A DNA stretch of 64,000 bases from Massilia terrae (GTDB taxonomy: Bacteria; Pseudomonadota; Gammaproteobacteria; Burkholderiales; Burkholderiaceae_D), in contig NZ_JANUGU010000001.1 of NCBI RefSeq assembly GCF_024753145.1, positions 310,001-374,000 of the forward strand, written 5' to 3'. The notes beneath the pieces were generated by a model. That model saw only the letters and a program-made list of their open reading frames with translations, made no database searches and was not told where the DNA came from. Positions 38,455 to 48,367 of the stretch are shown piece by piece. Each line of letters starts with the position of its first letter. Within the stretch, counting starts at the first letter, position 1. The position numbers and the translations under genes were made by a program.

Positions 38455-40884
38455 TCACCCGGCTTCACGCGGGCCGATGCCGAGGCCGCGCTCGACCTCG
38501 ACCAGGTTGCGCACGGTTTTTACCACCGAATCCGGATTCAGGCTGATCGAATCGATGCCCTGTTCCACCAGGTAGCGGGCCACTTCCGGATAGTCCGATG
38601 GCGCCTGGCCGCAAATGCCGATGTGGCGGCCATTGCGGTGGGCCCCGGCGATGGCCTGGCGCAACATCTCGAGCACGCCGGGGTCGCGTTCGTCGAAGTC
38701 GAAGGCCACGATGTCGGAGTCGCGGTCGACCCCGAGCACCAGCTGGGTGAGGTCGTTCGAACCGATCGAGAAGCCGTCGAACAGGGCGGCGAAGGCGTCC
38801 ACCTGGATCACATTGTTGGGAATCTCGCACATGACATACACTTCGAGCCCGTTTTTGCCGCGCTCCAGGCCATGCCGGGCCATCGCCGCAAGCACATCCT
38901 GGGCTTCCTTGACGCGGCGGCAAAACGGGATCATCAGCAGCAGGTTCGACAGGCCCATGTCCTCGCGCACGCGCCGCATTGCCCTGCACTCGAGTTCGAA
39001 GCCGGCCGCGTAGGCCGGATGCGCGTAGCGCGCCGCGCCCCGGAAACCCAGCATGGGATTGGCTTCGCTTGGTTCGAAGAACGATCCACCCAGCAAGCTG
39101 GCATATTCGTTGGTCTTGAAATCGGACATGCGCACGATCACCGGCTTCGGATAGAAGGCGGCGGCGATCGTTGCCACCCCCTCCGCCAGCTCGCGCACGA
39201 AGTATTCGGCCGGGGACGGGGCGTTGCGGGTCAGCTGCTCGATCTGCTCGCGTACCGCGGGGTCGGCGACGCGGGCCGGATCGACCAGCGCCATCGGGTG
39301 GATGCGGATGTGTTCGGCGACGATGAATTCCATGCGCGCCAGTCCCACCCCGTCGTTCGGCAGGAAGCGGGTCTGGAAGGCGGTGTCCGGATTGCCGATG
39401 TTGATCATGACCTTGGTACGCGGCATGGCCAGCCCGGCCAGGTCGATGCTGGTCCGGTGAAACGGAATGGCGCCGGCATAGACATGGCCGAGGTCGCCTT
39501 CGGCGCAGGACACGGTCACCATGTCGCCGGTCCGGATCGCCGCCGTCGCGCTGCCGCAGCCGACCAGCGCCGGCACGCCGATTTCGCGCGCCACGATCGC
39601 CGCGTGGCAGGTGCGGCCGCCGCGATCGGTGACCACGCCGGCGGCGCTTTTCATCACTGTGCCCCAGTCCGGCATGGTGGCTTCCGCGACCAGGATTTCG
39701 CCAGCCTGGAACTCAGCCAGTTGGGCGGCCGCAGTGATGACGCGGGCCCTGCCGGAAGCAATCGTGCTGCCGACCGCGCGGCCGGACACCAGGGCCCGGC
39801 CCTGTTCATCCAGCCGGTATTCGTCCAGCCGGGTGGCGCACTTGCGCGCCGCCACCGTTTCCGGCCTGGCCTGGACGATGTAGAGCTTGCCGTCGAGGCC
39901 ATCCCGCGCCCACTCGATGTCCATCGGCACCTCGTGCCCGGCCTTGGCGCTGTAATGCTCCTCGATGAGCAGCGCGGCGTCGGCCAGTTCGAGCACCCCG
40001 GCGTCGTCGAGGCAATAGCGGGCGCGCGCATCGGACGGCGTGGCGATGTTGCGGGTGGTGGTGCGGCCGCCGCCCGTGGCATACACCATCTGTATTTCCT
40101 TGCCGCCGAGGCTGCGGCGCAGCACCGCGCGCTTGCCCGCGCGCAGCGTCGGCTTGAAGACATAGAACTCGTCGGGGTCGACGGTTCCCTGCACCACGTT
40201 TTCGCCGAGACCATAGGCGCCGGTCACGAACACGACGTCGCGGAAGCCGGTTTCCGTATCGAGGCTGAACATGACGCCGGAACAGGCCAGGTCCGAGCGC
40301 ACCATCTTCATGACGCCGACCGACAGATAGACACGGTAATGGTCGAACCGGTGCTCGATTCGGTAGACGATCGCCCGGTCCATGAACAGGCTCGCGAAGC
40401 AGTGGCGCACGCTGTCGAGCAGCCGGGCCTCGCCGGCCACGTTGAGATAGGTTTCGTGCTGGCCGGCGAAACTTGCGCCCGGCAAGTCTTCCGCGGTGGC
40501 CGAGCTGCGCACCGCGACGGTCAGCCCATCGCCATATTCCTGGCGCAGGGTGCGCCATGCGCGCAGGATGGCGTCCTCGAGTTCGGCAGGCAAGGGGGCG
40601 CCGTAGACGATGGCGCGCGCCGCCGCCGCGCGGCGGGCGAGGTCGGCCACGTCGGCCGGGTCCAGGCCGTCGAGCGCGGCGTGCAGGGGCTTCCACGCGC
40701 CGGCGCGGTCCAGCGTGGCCTTGTAGGCGGCGGCGGTGATCGCAAAGCCGTTCGGCACCCGCACGCCGCGGCCGCCGAGCTCGCGATACATCTCGCCCAG
40801 CGAGGCGTTCTTGCCGCCCACCAAAGGAATTTGTCCGATGCCCAGATCGGAGAACCAGCGGATGAAGTTGTCGTGGTCGCCCAT
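38455..40884 (-). CDS. ppsA: Phosphoenolpyruvate synthase
   Basis: PpsA (809 aa) makes PEP from pyruvate, ATP and water, opening gluconeogenesis. The N-terminal ATP/pyruvate-binding domain begins at IPLVGGKNASLGEMYREL. The swivelling phosphohistidine domain holds the catalytic His in GGRTCHAAIVARE (about residue 425). The C-terminal PEP-binding barrel includes GSNDLTQLVLGVDRDS and GICGQAPSDYP with the catalytic Cys. The ATG at 40884 follows GGGAGG. With acsA and pdhABC it places this module at the acetate/pyruvate/PEP node. Confidence 0.94.
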   Translation of the reverse strand: MGDHDNFIRWFSDLGIGQIPLVGGKNASLGEMYRELGGRGVRVPNGFAITAAAYKATLDRAGAWKPLHAALDGLDPADVADLARRAAAARAIVYGAPLPAELEDAILRAWRTLRQEYGDGLTVAVRSSATAEDLPGASFAGQHETYLNVAGEARLLDSVRHCFASLFMDRAIVYRIEHRFDHYRVYLSVGVMKMVRSDLACSGVMFSLDTETGFRDVVFVTGAYGLGENVVQGTVDPDEFYVFKPTLRAGKRAVLRRSLGGKEIQMVYATGGGRTTTRNIATPSDARARYCLDDAGVLELADAALLIEEHYSAKAGHEVPMDIEWARDGLDGKLYIVQARPETVAARKCATRLDEYRLDEQGRALVSGRAVGSTIASGRARVITAAAQLAEFQAGEILVAEATMPDWGTVMKSAAGVVTDRGGRTCHAAIVAREIGVPALVGCGSATAAIRTGDMVTVSCAEGDLGHVYAGAIPFHRTSIDLAGLAMPRTKVMINIGNPDTAFQTRFLPNDGVGLARMEFIVAEHIRIHPMALVDPARVADPAVREQIEQLTRNAPSPAEYFVRELAEGVATIAAAFYPKPVIVRMSDFKTNEYASLLGGSFFEPSEANPMLGFRGAARYAHPAYAAGFELECRAMRRVREDMGLSNLLLMIPFCRRVKEAQDVLAAMARHGLERGKNGLEVYVMCEIPNNVIQVDAFAALFDGFSIGSNDLTQLVLGVDRDSDIVAFDFDERDPGVLEMLRQAIAGAHRNGRHIGICGQAPSDYPEVARYLVEQGIDSISLNPDSVVKTVRNLVEVERGLGIGPREAG

Positions 40885-41066
40885 GGCAGCCTCCCTGTCA
40901 GGGTGCTTCAAACCATGTTAGCAGATGGCGGCGCCGGCGACGAGGCGGTTTGACGCCGGCCGAAGCGAACACGGCGTGTGACGCGCAAACGACGCAATCG
41001 ACGAGCTCTCGGGATTACTATAGCGAGGGGTTGCCTGTTTTGGTCACTGACACCGTAAGGAGTGCC

Positions 41067-42140
41067 ATGAACCCGTTCTGGCTGCGCCGCCTCGGCCTTG
41101 CCTTGCTGCTTGTGCTGATCGTCCTGGGCGGCTTGCACTTGTGGCGCCGCACCGCGGCGACCGCGCCGCCTGCCGGCTTCGTGAGCGGCAACGGGCGCAT
41201 CGAGGCCATCGAGATCGATATTGCCACCAAAGAAGCAGGGCGGATCGCCGAGATCCTGGTCGATGAGGGCGACCTGGTTTCCGCCGGCCAGGTCGTGGCG
41301 CGGATGGATTTGCGTTCCTTGCAGGCCCAGCGCAACGAAGCGGCGGCCCGCGCGCAGCAGGCGCGCGACGGGGTCGCGGGCGTGCAGGCCCAGCTGGCGA
41401 TGCGCCGCAGCGAGGAGCTGGCCGCGGCCGCGCTCGTGGCGCAGCGCCAGAGCGAACAGGAAGCGGCCGAGCGCCGCCTCGCGCGTTCGATCCCGCTGGC
41501 GACGGCAGGCGCCACCACGGCCCAGGAACTGGACGACGACCGTGCCCGCGTGCGCGGCGCGCTGGCCGCAGTCAAGGCGGCCCAGGCCCAGCAGGCGGCG
41601 GCCCGGGCGGCGGCGGAAGCGGCGCAGGCCGAGGTGGTCGGCGCGGGTTCGGCGGTGGCCGCGGCCGTTGCCACCATCGCCCGCCTGGACGCCCAACTGC
41701 AGGACGGGATCCTGGTCGCGCCACGCGGCGGGCGCATCCAGTACCGGCTGGTCCAGCCGGGCGAGGTGGTGCCGGCCGGCGGCAAGGTGCTGAACCTGAT
41801 CGACCTCACCGACGTGTACATGAGCATTTTCGTCCCGGAGACCGCGGCCGGGCGCATTGCCCTCGGCGCCCAGGTGCGTATCCGGCTCGACAGCGCGCCC
41901 GATTTCATCGTCCCGGCCAAGGTGAGCTATGTGGCCAGCGTGGCCCAGTTCACCCCGAAATCGGTGGAAACCGCCAGCGAGCGCGAGAAGCTGATGTTCC
42001 GCGTGAAAGCCAAGGTCGACCGCGACGTGCTTGAGCGCTACCCCAGCCATGTGAAGGCCGGGGTGCCGGGTGTCGCCTGGGTGCGGTTGGATTCCAGGCA
42101 ACCGTGGCCGCCGGCGCTGGCGCTGCGGAGCGCGCCGTGA
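41067..42140 (+). CDS. HlyD/MFP-family periplasmic adaptor
   Basis: A 357-residue membrane-fusion protein with one N-terminal membrane anchor (about residues 5-24). A biotinyl-lipoyl-like domain follows (NGRIEAIEIDIATKEAGRI), then a long Ala/Gln/Arg-rich coiled-coil hairpin (about 95-205), and a beta-barrel with LVQPGEVVPAGGKVLNLIDL. The ATG at 41067 follows TAAGGAG. It overlaps the ABC gene by four bases (GTGA) and corresponds to E. coli YhiI in a YhiI-RbbA-YhhJ-like exporter. Confidence 0.9.
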   Translation: MNPFWLRRLGLALLLVLIVLGGLHLWRRTAATAPPAGFVSGNGRIEAIEIDIATKEAGRIAEILVDEGDLVSAGQVVARMDLRSLQAQRNEAAARAQQARDGVAGVQAQLAMRRSEELAAAALVAQRQSEQEAAERRLARSIPLATAGATTAQELDDDRARVRGALAAVKAAQAQQAAARAAAEAAQAEVVGAGSAVAAAVATIARLDAQLQDGILVAPRGGRIQYRLVQPGEVVPAGGKVLNLIDLTDVYMSIFVPETAAGRIALGAQVRIRLDSAPDFIVPAKVSYVASVAQFTPKSVETASEREKLMFRVKAKVDRDVLERYPSHVKAGVPGVAWVRLDSRQPWPPALALRSAP

Positions 42141-44830
42141 ACGGGAGCCCGGTGACAGTGCGCTGCCGCGACCTGGGCCTGCGCTACCAGCGGGTCCAGG
42201 CGCTGGCCGGCATCAACCTGGAAGTGAGGGCCGGCAGCATCACCGGTGTGATCGGGCCGGACGGGGTCGGCAAATCGAGCCTGCTCGCCGTCATGGCCGG
42301 CGCGCGCCGCGTGCAGCAGGGCAGCGTCGAGGTGCTCGGCGGCGACATGCGGCAAGCCCGCTTTCGCGCGCGGATCTGTCCCCGCATCGCCTACCTGCCG
42401 CAAGGCTTGGGCCGCAACCTGTATCCCAGCCTGTCGATCGACGAAAACCTGGAATTCTTCGCCCGCCTGTTCGGGGTGGCGCCGGCGGCGCGGCGCGCCC
42501 GGATCGACCTCCTGGCGCGCAGCACCGGCTTGCATCCTTTCCTCGATCGGGCTGCCGGCCAATTGTCTGGCGGCATGCGGCAGAAACTCGGCCTGTGCTG
42601 TGCCTTGATTCACGATCCTGACCTGTTGATCCTGGACGAGCCGACCACCGGCGTGGACCCGCTGGCGCGTGCGCAGTTCTGGGAGCTGGTCGCGGCCATC
42701 CGGCACTTCCGGCCAGCCCTGACCATCGTCGTCGCGACCGCCTACATGGAGGAGGCCAGCGGCTTCGACCGCCTGGTGGCGCTGGCCGCCGGCCGCGTGC
42801 TGGCCGATGGGACCGCGGAACAGCTGCTGGCGCGTACCGGCACGCGCAGCCTGGAGCAGGCCTTTACGGTCCTCCTGGGGGGCGCCGCGCCTGCTGCCGC
42901 GGCCACCGCCGCGGCGTCGTCCGCGCCATCGAACGCCGGCCCGCCCGCGGTCGAGGCGCACGCGCTGCGCCGCTGCTTCGGCACCTTTGTGGCGGTCGAC
43001 GATGTGAGCTTCAGTATCGCGCGCGGCGAGATCTTCGGCTTCATTGGCTCGAACGGCTGCGGCAAGTCGACCACGATGAAGATGCTCACCGGTCTGCTGG
43101 CGCCCAGCAGCGGCGAAGTGCGCCTGTTCGGCAAGCCCCTGCGGCCTGGCGACCAGGCGACCCGGCGCCGCGTCGGCTATATGTCGCAGGGCTTTTCGCT
43201 CTACCAGGAGCTGACGGTGCGCCAGAACCTGTTGCTGCATGCGCGGCTGTTCGACATGCCGGATGCGCGCGGCCGCGAGCGCTGCGCGATCCTGGCGCGG
43301 CGCTTCGGGCTGGAACCGGTGCTCGATGCCTTGCCGTCCGCGCTGCCGCTGGGGATGCGGCAGCGCCTGTCGCTGGCGGTGGCGATGGTGCATGAGCCGG
43401 AATTGCTGATCCTGGACGAGCCGACCTCGGGAGTCGACCCGATCGCGCGCGACCAGTTCTGGGACCAGATGCTCCACTTGTCGCGCGAGGACGGGGTGAC
43501 CATCTTCATTTCGACCCACTTCATGAACGAAGCCGAGCGCTGCGACCGCGTCGCGCTGATGCATGAAGGCCGGGTACTGGCTACCGGCGCGCCGGAGGCG
43601 CTGTGTCGTGAGCGCGCGGCCTCCAGCCTGGAACAGGCGTTCATCTCCTGGCTGGGCGAGGCGCAGGACGGCGCGCGCCAGCCGCCGCGCTTTCCGGCGC
43701 CGGCCCCGGCGCAGGCGGGCTGGTTCGGGCGCGCCGCAAGTTGTTGTTGGCGCGAATCGCTGGAACTGCTGCGCGATCCGGTGCGCGCCATCCTGGCCAT
43801 GTTCGGTTCGCTTTTGCTGATGATCGTGATCAGCTATGGGCTGAACATGGACGTGGAAAACCTGCGTTATGCCGTGCTGGACCGCGACAACACCAGTCTC
43901 AGCCGCGATTACGCCCTGAACCTGGCCGGTTCGCGCTATTTCGTGGAACGCGCGCCCCTCGCCAGCTACGAGGAAATCGATCGGCGGATGCGCTCGGGCG
44001 AGCTGGCGCTGGCGCTGGAAATCCCGCCCGGCTTCGCGCGTGCGGTCGAGCGCGGACGCCAGGCCCAGGTGGGGGCCTGGGTCGACGGCGCCAACCCGGT
44101 CCGGGCCGAAACGGTAGATGGCTATCTGCAGGGCGCGCACCAGCAGTGGGTGGAACACCTGGCCCCCGCGCGAAGCGGTGCGGCGCCGGTCGACATCGAG
44201 ACCCGGTTCCGCTACAACCCGGACGTACGCAGCTTGCCTGCCATGGTGCCCGCCATCATCGCCATCCTGCTGTTGAACCTGCCGGCGATGCAGGCCGCCC
44301 TGGCCGTCGTGCGCGAGAAGGAAATGGGCTCGATCGTCAATTTGTACGTCACCCCACTGCGGCGTAGCGAATTCCTGCTCGGCAAACAAGCGCCGTATGT
44401 GCTGCTCTCGATGGTGAATGCCGTCCTGATGACGGTGCTGGCCGTCGTTGCGCTCGGTGTGCCGCTGAAGGGCAGCCTGCCGGCCCTGATGCTGGCCGTG
44501 CTGCTGTTCTGCGTGTGTTCCACCGGCATGGGCTTGCTGGCCTCGAGTTTCACCCGCAGCCAGATTGGGGCGCTGTTCTTCACCATGATCGGCACCATGC
44601 TTCCGGCGATCCAGTTCGCCGGCCTGATCAACCCGGTCACCGCGCTGCAGGGAGCCGGGCGAATGATCGGCGAAGCCTACCCCGCCTCGCACATGCTGGC
44701 CATTGCCCGCGGGGTGTTCAACAAGGCGCTGGGATTTCCAGAGCTAATCCCGGATTTCATGGCCTTGCTGCTGGCGGCGCCGGTCATCGTCCTGCTGGCC
44801 ATCATGGCGCTGCCAAAACAGGAGCGCTGA
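42137..44830 (+). CDS. Fused ABC transporter: two ATPase domains plus ABC-2 permease (RbbA-like)
   Basis: An 897-residue fusion. ATPase domain 1 has Walker A GPDGVGKSS and signature LSGGMRQ with LLILDEPTTGVDP. ATPase domain 2 has GSNGCGKST and a degenerate signature LPLGMRQ, followed by LLILDEPTSGVDP. The C-terminal third is an ABC-2 permease with a large extracytoplasmic loop and five or six helices. The architecture equals E. coli RbbA. The GTG at 42137 overlaps the HlyD stop. Substrate unknown; RbbA itself has been linked to ribosomes, so export should not be taken as proven. Confidence 0.9.
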   Translation: MNGSPVTVRCRDLGLRYQRVQALAGINLEVRAGSITGVIGPDGVGKSSLLAVMAGARRVQQGSVEVLGGDMRQARFRARICPRIAYLPQGLGRNLYPSLSIDENLEFFARLFGVAPAARRARIDLLARSTGLHPFLDRAAGQLSGGMRQKLGLCCALIHDPDLLILDEPTTGVDPLARAQFWELVAAIRHFRPALTIVVATAYMEEASGFDRLVALAAGRVLADGTAEQLLARTGTRSLEQAFTVLLGGAAPAAAATAAASSAPSNAGPPAVEAHALRRCFGTFVAVDDVSFSIARGEIFGFIGSNGCGKSTTMKMLTGLLAPSSGEVRLFGKPLRPGDQATRRRVGYMSQGFSLYQELTVRQNLLLHARLFDMPDARGRERCAILARRFGLEPVLDALPSALPLGMRQRLSLAVAMVHEPELLILDEPTSGVDPIARDQFWDQMLHLSREDGVTIFISTHFMNEAERCDRVALMHEGRVLATGAPEALCRERAASSLEQAFISWLGEAQDGARQPPRFPAPAPAQAGWFGRAASCCWRESLELLRDPVRAILAMFGSLLLMIVISYGLNMDVENLRYAVLDRDNTSLSRDYALNLAGSRYFVERAPLASYEEIDRRMRSGELALALEIPPGFARAVERGRQAQVGAWVDGANPVRAETVDGYLQGAHQQWVEHLAPARSGAAPVDIETRFRYNPDVRSLPAMVPAIIAILLLNLPAMQAALAVVREKEMGSIVNLYVTPLRRSEFLLGKQAPYVLLSMVNAVLMTVLAVVALGVPLKGSLPALMLAVLLFCVCSTGMGLLASSFTRSQIGALFFTMIGTMLPAIQFAGLINPVTALQGAGRMIGEAYPASHMLAIARGVFNKALGFPELIPDFMALLLAAPVIVLLAIMALPKQER

Positions 44831-44831
44831 G

Positions 44832-45959
44832 ATGCCTGGCTTTTCCTGGCGCAAGGTCTGGTATCTGGGCCTCAAGGAGCTGTGGAGCTTGCTGCGCGAT
44901 CCGGTCATGCTGGGGCTGATCGTCTACAGCTTTTCGGCCGGCGTGTACACGGCGGCGACAGCACAGCCCGATACGCTCAGCCGCGCCGCGCTCGCCATTG
45001 TCGACGAGGACCAGTCGCCGCTGTCGCTGCGGATCCGCGAAGCCTTTTCACCGCCGCAGTTCATGCCGCCCGAGCTGATCTCTCTGGACGAGGCCGACAC
45101 GCGGCTGGACCGCGGGCGCGCCACTTTCGTGCTGGTGATTCCGGCCGGCTTCCAGCGCCGTGTGCTGGCCGGGCGCGCGGCCGCCTTGCAGCTGAATGTC
45201 GACGCGACGCGCATGAGCCAGGCATTCACCGGCAGCGCCTACGTGCGCCAGATCGCCCTCGGCGAGGTCGCCACCTTCATGCAGAAGATCCGGAGCGAGC
45301 CGGCGCCCACGGTCGAGCTTTCGCTGCGCGCCCGCTTCAATCCCTCGCTGGCGCCGTCCTGGTTTGGCGGGCTGATGGAGACCGTAAATAGCATGACCAT
45401 GCTGTCGATCATCCTGGCGGGGGCGGCGCTGATCCGCGAGCGCGAGCACGGGACCATCGAGCACCTGCTGGTGATGCCGGTGGCGCCGGCGGAAATCATG
45501 CTGGCCAAGCTATGGTCGATGTCGGCGGTGGTGCTGCTGGCGGCGCTGGCGGCGCTGCTGGTGGTCCTGCGGACCTTGCTTCACGTGGGCATCGAGGGAT
45601 CGATCCCCTTGTTCATGGGCGGCGCCGCGCTGCACATGTTTGCTACTGCATCGCTGGGCATCCTGATGGCCACTTTTGCCCGCAGCATGCCGCAATTCGG
45701 CCTGCTCGTGATTCTGTTGCTCATGCCGCTGGAAATGCTCTCGGGCGCCAATACGCCGCGAGAAAGCATTCCGGTGCCTCTACGCGAACTGATGCTGCTG
45801 GCGCCGACCACCCACTTCGTCGAACTCAGCCAGGCTATCCTGTTCAGGGGCGCGGGTATCGACATCGTGTGGCGTCCCTTCCTGGCGCTGCTGGCGATCG
45901 GCGCGGCCCTGTTCGGCGTGGCCCTGGCGCGCTTCGGGCGGACCATGCGCCAAGGGTAG
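44832..45959 (+). CDS. ABC-2 type permease (YhhJ-like)
   Basis: A 375-residue membrane protein with one N-terminal helix (about 20-45), a large extracytoplasmic domain, and a C-terminal block of five helices containing REREHGTIEHLLVMPVAP, the ABC-2 signature region. It starts one base after the fused ABC gene. With the permease half of that gene it would form the heterodimeric channel. Confidence 0.9.
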   Translation: MPGFSWRKVWYLGLKELWSLLRDPVMLGLIVYSFSAGVYTAATAQPDTLSRAALAIVDEDQSPLSLRIREAFSPPQFMPPELISLDEADTRLDRGRATFVLVIPAGFQRRVLAGRAAALQLNVDATRMSQAFTGSAYVRQIALGEVATFMQKIRSEPAPTVELSLRARFNPSLAPSWFGGLMETVNSMTMLSIILAGAALIREREHGTIEHLLVMPVAPAEIMLAKLWSMSAVVLLAALAALLVVLRTLLHVGIEGSIPLFMGGAALHMFATASLGILMATFARSMPQFGLLVILLLMPLEMLSGANTPRESIPVPLRELMLLAPTTHFVELSQAILFRGAGIDIVWRPFLALLAIGAALFGVALARFGRTMRQG

Positions 45960-46046
45960 CCTCGCTTGCGCTTAGCGAAGCGCCGGGTCCACGGTTCCGC
46001 TGCGGCGGGAAGGGCGTAAAGTTTGCCGACAGTAGCGATGGACGAC

Positions 46047-46532
46047 TCAACTCGTGAGTGGGGTGTCTTCCTTCTTCAAGGTCCGCAGCACAAAGCTTGA
46101 TTTGCTGTGGCGTATGCCGGGAATCTTGTAGAGCTTCTCGCGCAATAGCCGCTCATAGTCGCGCGTGTCTTTCACCGCGATCTTGATGAAGTAATCGTAG
46201 TCGCCCGAAATCAGGGATGCTTCCAGCACTTCGGGAATCGATTTTAGCGCTCGCCCGAATTCATCCAGCGTCTCTTCGCTATGGCTTTCCAGCGTCACCT
46301 GGACGATGACGGTGTCGTGGTAGCCGATCTTGGGTAGGTCGACTTTGATCGTATAGCCATCGATGGCGCCGGAGTCGGTCATCCGCTTGATCCGATTCCA
46401 GCAGGAGGTGGTGGAAAGGCCCACGGCCTTTCCAATCTCCTGTAGGGACGCGCGGGAATCCGCCAGCAGCAGGCGCAAGATCGCCAGGTCCTGCTTGTCG
46501 AAAGATTTTCCTTCAGTCGCTGGATTATCCAT
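46047..46532 (-). CDS. Lrp/AsnC family transcriptional regulator
   Basis: A 161-residue regulator with an N-terminal winged HTH (DKQDLAILRLLLADSRASLQ through TTSCWNRIKRM, about residues 12-60) and a RAM ligand-binding domain (VQVTLESHSEETLDEF). It is divergent from the acetolactate synthase gene; the 77-base gap is AT-rich with AAAATTTT near both ends, as expected for an Lrp-type target. The obvious inference is amino-acid-responsive control of that gene and itself. Confidence 0.9.
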   Translation of the reverse strand: MDNPATEGKSFDKQDLAILRLLLADSRASLQEIGKAVGLSTTSCWNRIKRMTDSGAIDGYTIKVDLPKIGYHDTVIVQVTLESHSEETLDEFGRALKSIPEVLEASLISGDYDYFIKIAVKDTRDYERLLREKLYKIPGIRHSKSSFVLRTLKKEDTPLTS

Positions 46533-46609
46533 AAAATTTTCCGTATTGGCTGCGAATTTGCTTGAATTATGAAGCACTTTCACCGGCTTCGCCGTTAAAA
46601 TTTTTTTCC

Positions 46610-48367
46610 ATGGATGACTCGCTGAAAAATTTCGACCGCGACGTCCCGACAGACATCGTTCTGACCGGCGCGCAATTACTCTTGGCCACGTTGATCGATC
46701 ATGGCGTCGACACGATCTTCGGCTATCCGGGCGGGGCAGTGCTGCCGCTGTACGATGCGCTGTACAAGGAGCCGCGTTTGCGCCACGTGCTGGTTCGGCA
46801 TGAACAAGCCGCAGTACACGCTGCGGAAGGCTATGCGCGATCAACCGGCAAGCTTGGCGTGGTCTTCGTCACTTCCGGGCCAGGCGTTGCGAACACGACT
46901 TCGGGCCTGCTTGACGCGCTGTCCGATTCCGTTCCCGTTCTTTGCGTGAGCGGCCAGGTGGCTACCGCTTCAATCGGCACCAGCGCGTTTCAGGAATGCG
47001 ACGCCTTGGGTATTTCACGCACGGTCACGAAATGGAACAGGCAGATCCGAACGGTCAGCGAAATTCCGCATGCGGTCAGTGAGGCTGTTTGGCAGGCTAC
47101 CCAAGGCCGTCCCGGTCCGGTCCTGATCGACCTGCCCAAAGACGTACAGGCACAGATGACCGTCGAGCCTCACGCATGCCTGCGATCTCCAATCCAGGCG
47201 CCTCAAACAGCGACTGGCTCCGGCCTTCAAGAAGCCGCAAAGCTGATCGCGCGTTCGCAGCGCCCAATCTTTTACGGTGGAGGAGGGCTGATCAATTCAG
47301 GCGAACAGGCATGCGCAAAATTCGCTGAGCTGGTGCGTTGGAAGAACGCGCCTTGCACGCTGACGTTAATGGGACTCGGCGCATTTCCATCCGCCGCTCC
47401 GCAATGGCTCGGCATGTTGGGAATGCATGGAACGTTGGAGGCCAATCTCGCGATGCACGAGTCGGATTTGGTTATCTGCGTGGGCGCGCGTTTCGATGAC
47501 CGCGTAACGGGAAAGCTCGAACATTTCTGTCCGCACGCGCGCATCATCCATGTCGATATCGATTCGACGCAAATTGGCCGGGTCGTTAAAACGGACGTGG
47601 CCCTGGTCGGTGATTGCGAGCCAATGTTGACGGCGCTGCAGAACGAGCTCCACCATTTAGAATCGGAACGCGTCCCGACGGATCAATGGTGGCAACGCAT
47701 CGAGACGTGGCGCGCGGCGCAATGTCTGGAATTCGTTTCGCCATCGCCGCATATCGCGCCGCAGGGATTGATGAAGGCCCTCGCAGCGCAAATCTCTGGC
47801 AAGAACGCCATCGTTTCCACCGACGTGGGTCAGCATCAAATGTGGGCGGCACAGTACCTGCCGATCGACAGGCCGCGGCGTTGGCTGACGTCAGGAGGCG
47901 CGGGAACAATGGGCTACGGGCTTCCAGCCGCAATCGGAGCCCAGATCGCGCATCCGGATAAACTGGTGGTGTGTGTCAGCGGCGACGCTTCGATCCTGAT
48001 GAATATCCAGGAGCTCGCCACCGCAGTCCAGCATCGCTGTCCGATCAAGCTGATCTTGTCGAACAACCGGTGCATGGGAATGGTGCGCCAATGGCAGGAG
48101 CTGCATCACGGCGGGCGTTACAGCCATAGCTATAGCGAGGCGCTGCCGGACTTTGTCGCGCTGGCGCAGGCATTCGGATGGGCTGCGCGCAGGGTCAGCA
48201 ATGCTGATGAACTTGATGCCGCGATTGCTGAATGCCTTGCCGCACCCGGCCCATTCCTGCTCGACGTCGGCGTCGAGCAAACCGAAAACTGCTTTCCGAT
48301 GATCCCCGCTGGCCGCGCGCACAACGAAATCATGTTGTCGAAAGATCGGTTTTACGAGCCGTCGTGA
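46610..48367 (+). CDS. Acetolactate synthase catalytic subunit
   Basis: A 585-residue TPP enzyme that condenses pyruvate with pyruvate or 2-oxobutyrate (branched-chain amino acid synthesis) or acts catabolically. The N-terminal GYPGGAVLPLYDALY, the catalytic Glu in VRHEQAAVHAAEGYAR and the TPP motif GDASILMNIQELATAVQHR...NN are present. The FAD-domain region (MLGMHGTLEANLAM, GARFDDRVTGKL) indicates the anabolic AHAS type. No regulatory small subunit follows. The ATG at 46610 has no clear ribosome site. The 3' end overlaps the convergent esterase by 38 bases. Confidence 0.88.
   Translation: MDDSLKNFDRDVPTDIVLTGAQLLLATLIDHGVDTIFGYPGGAVLPLYDALYKEPRLRHVLVRHEQAAVHAAEGYARSTGKLGVVFVTSGPGVANTTSGLLDALSDSVPVLCVSGQVATASIGTSAFQECDALGISRTVTKWNRQIRTVSEIPHAVSEAVWQATQGRPGPVLIDLPKDVQAQMTVEPHACLRSPIQAPQTATGSGLQEAAKLIARSQRPIFYGGGGLINSGEQACAKFAELVRWKNAPCTLTLMGLGAFPSAAPQWLGMLGMHGTLEANLAMHESDLVICVGARFDDRVTGKLEHFCPHARIIHVDIDSTQIGRVVKTDVALVGDCEPMLTALQNELHHLESERVPTDQWWQRIETWRAAQCLEFVSPSPHIAPQGLMKALAAQISGKNAIVSTDVGQHQMWAAQYLPIDRPRRWLTSGGAGTMGYGLPAAIGAQIAHPDKLVVCVSGDASILMNIQELATAVQHRCPIKLILSNNRCMGMVRQWQELHHGGRYSHSYSEALPDFVALAQAFGWAARRVSNADELDAAIAECLAAPGPFLLDVGVEQTENCFPMIPAGRAHNEIMLSKDRFYEPS

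Noticed and set aside
38623..40953. A 776-codon plus-strand open frame opposite ppsA
   Set aside because: Shadow of a high-GC gene; composition rich in His/Arg/Gly with no family features, while the minus strand encodes a complete PEP synthase.
42038..44692. An 884-codon minus-strand open frame opposite the RbbA-like gene
   Set aside because: Antisense shadow; the plus strand has both ATPase domains and the permease in frame.
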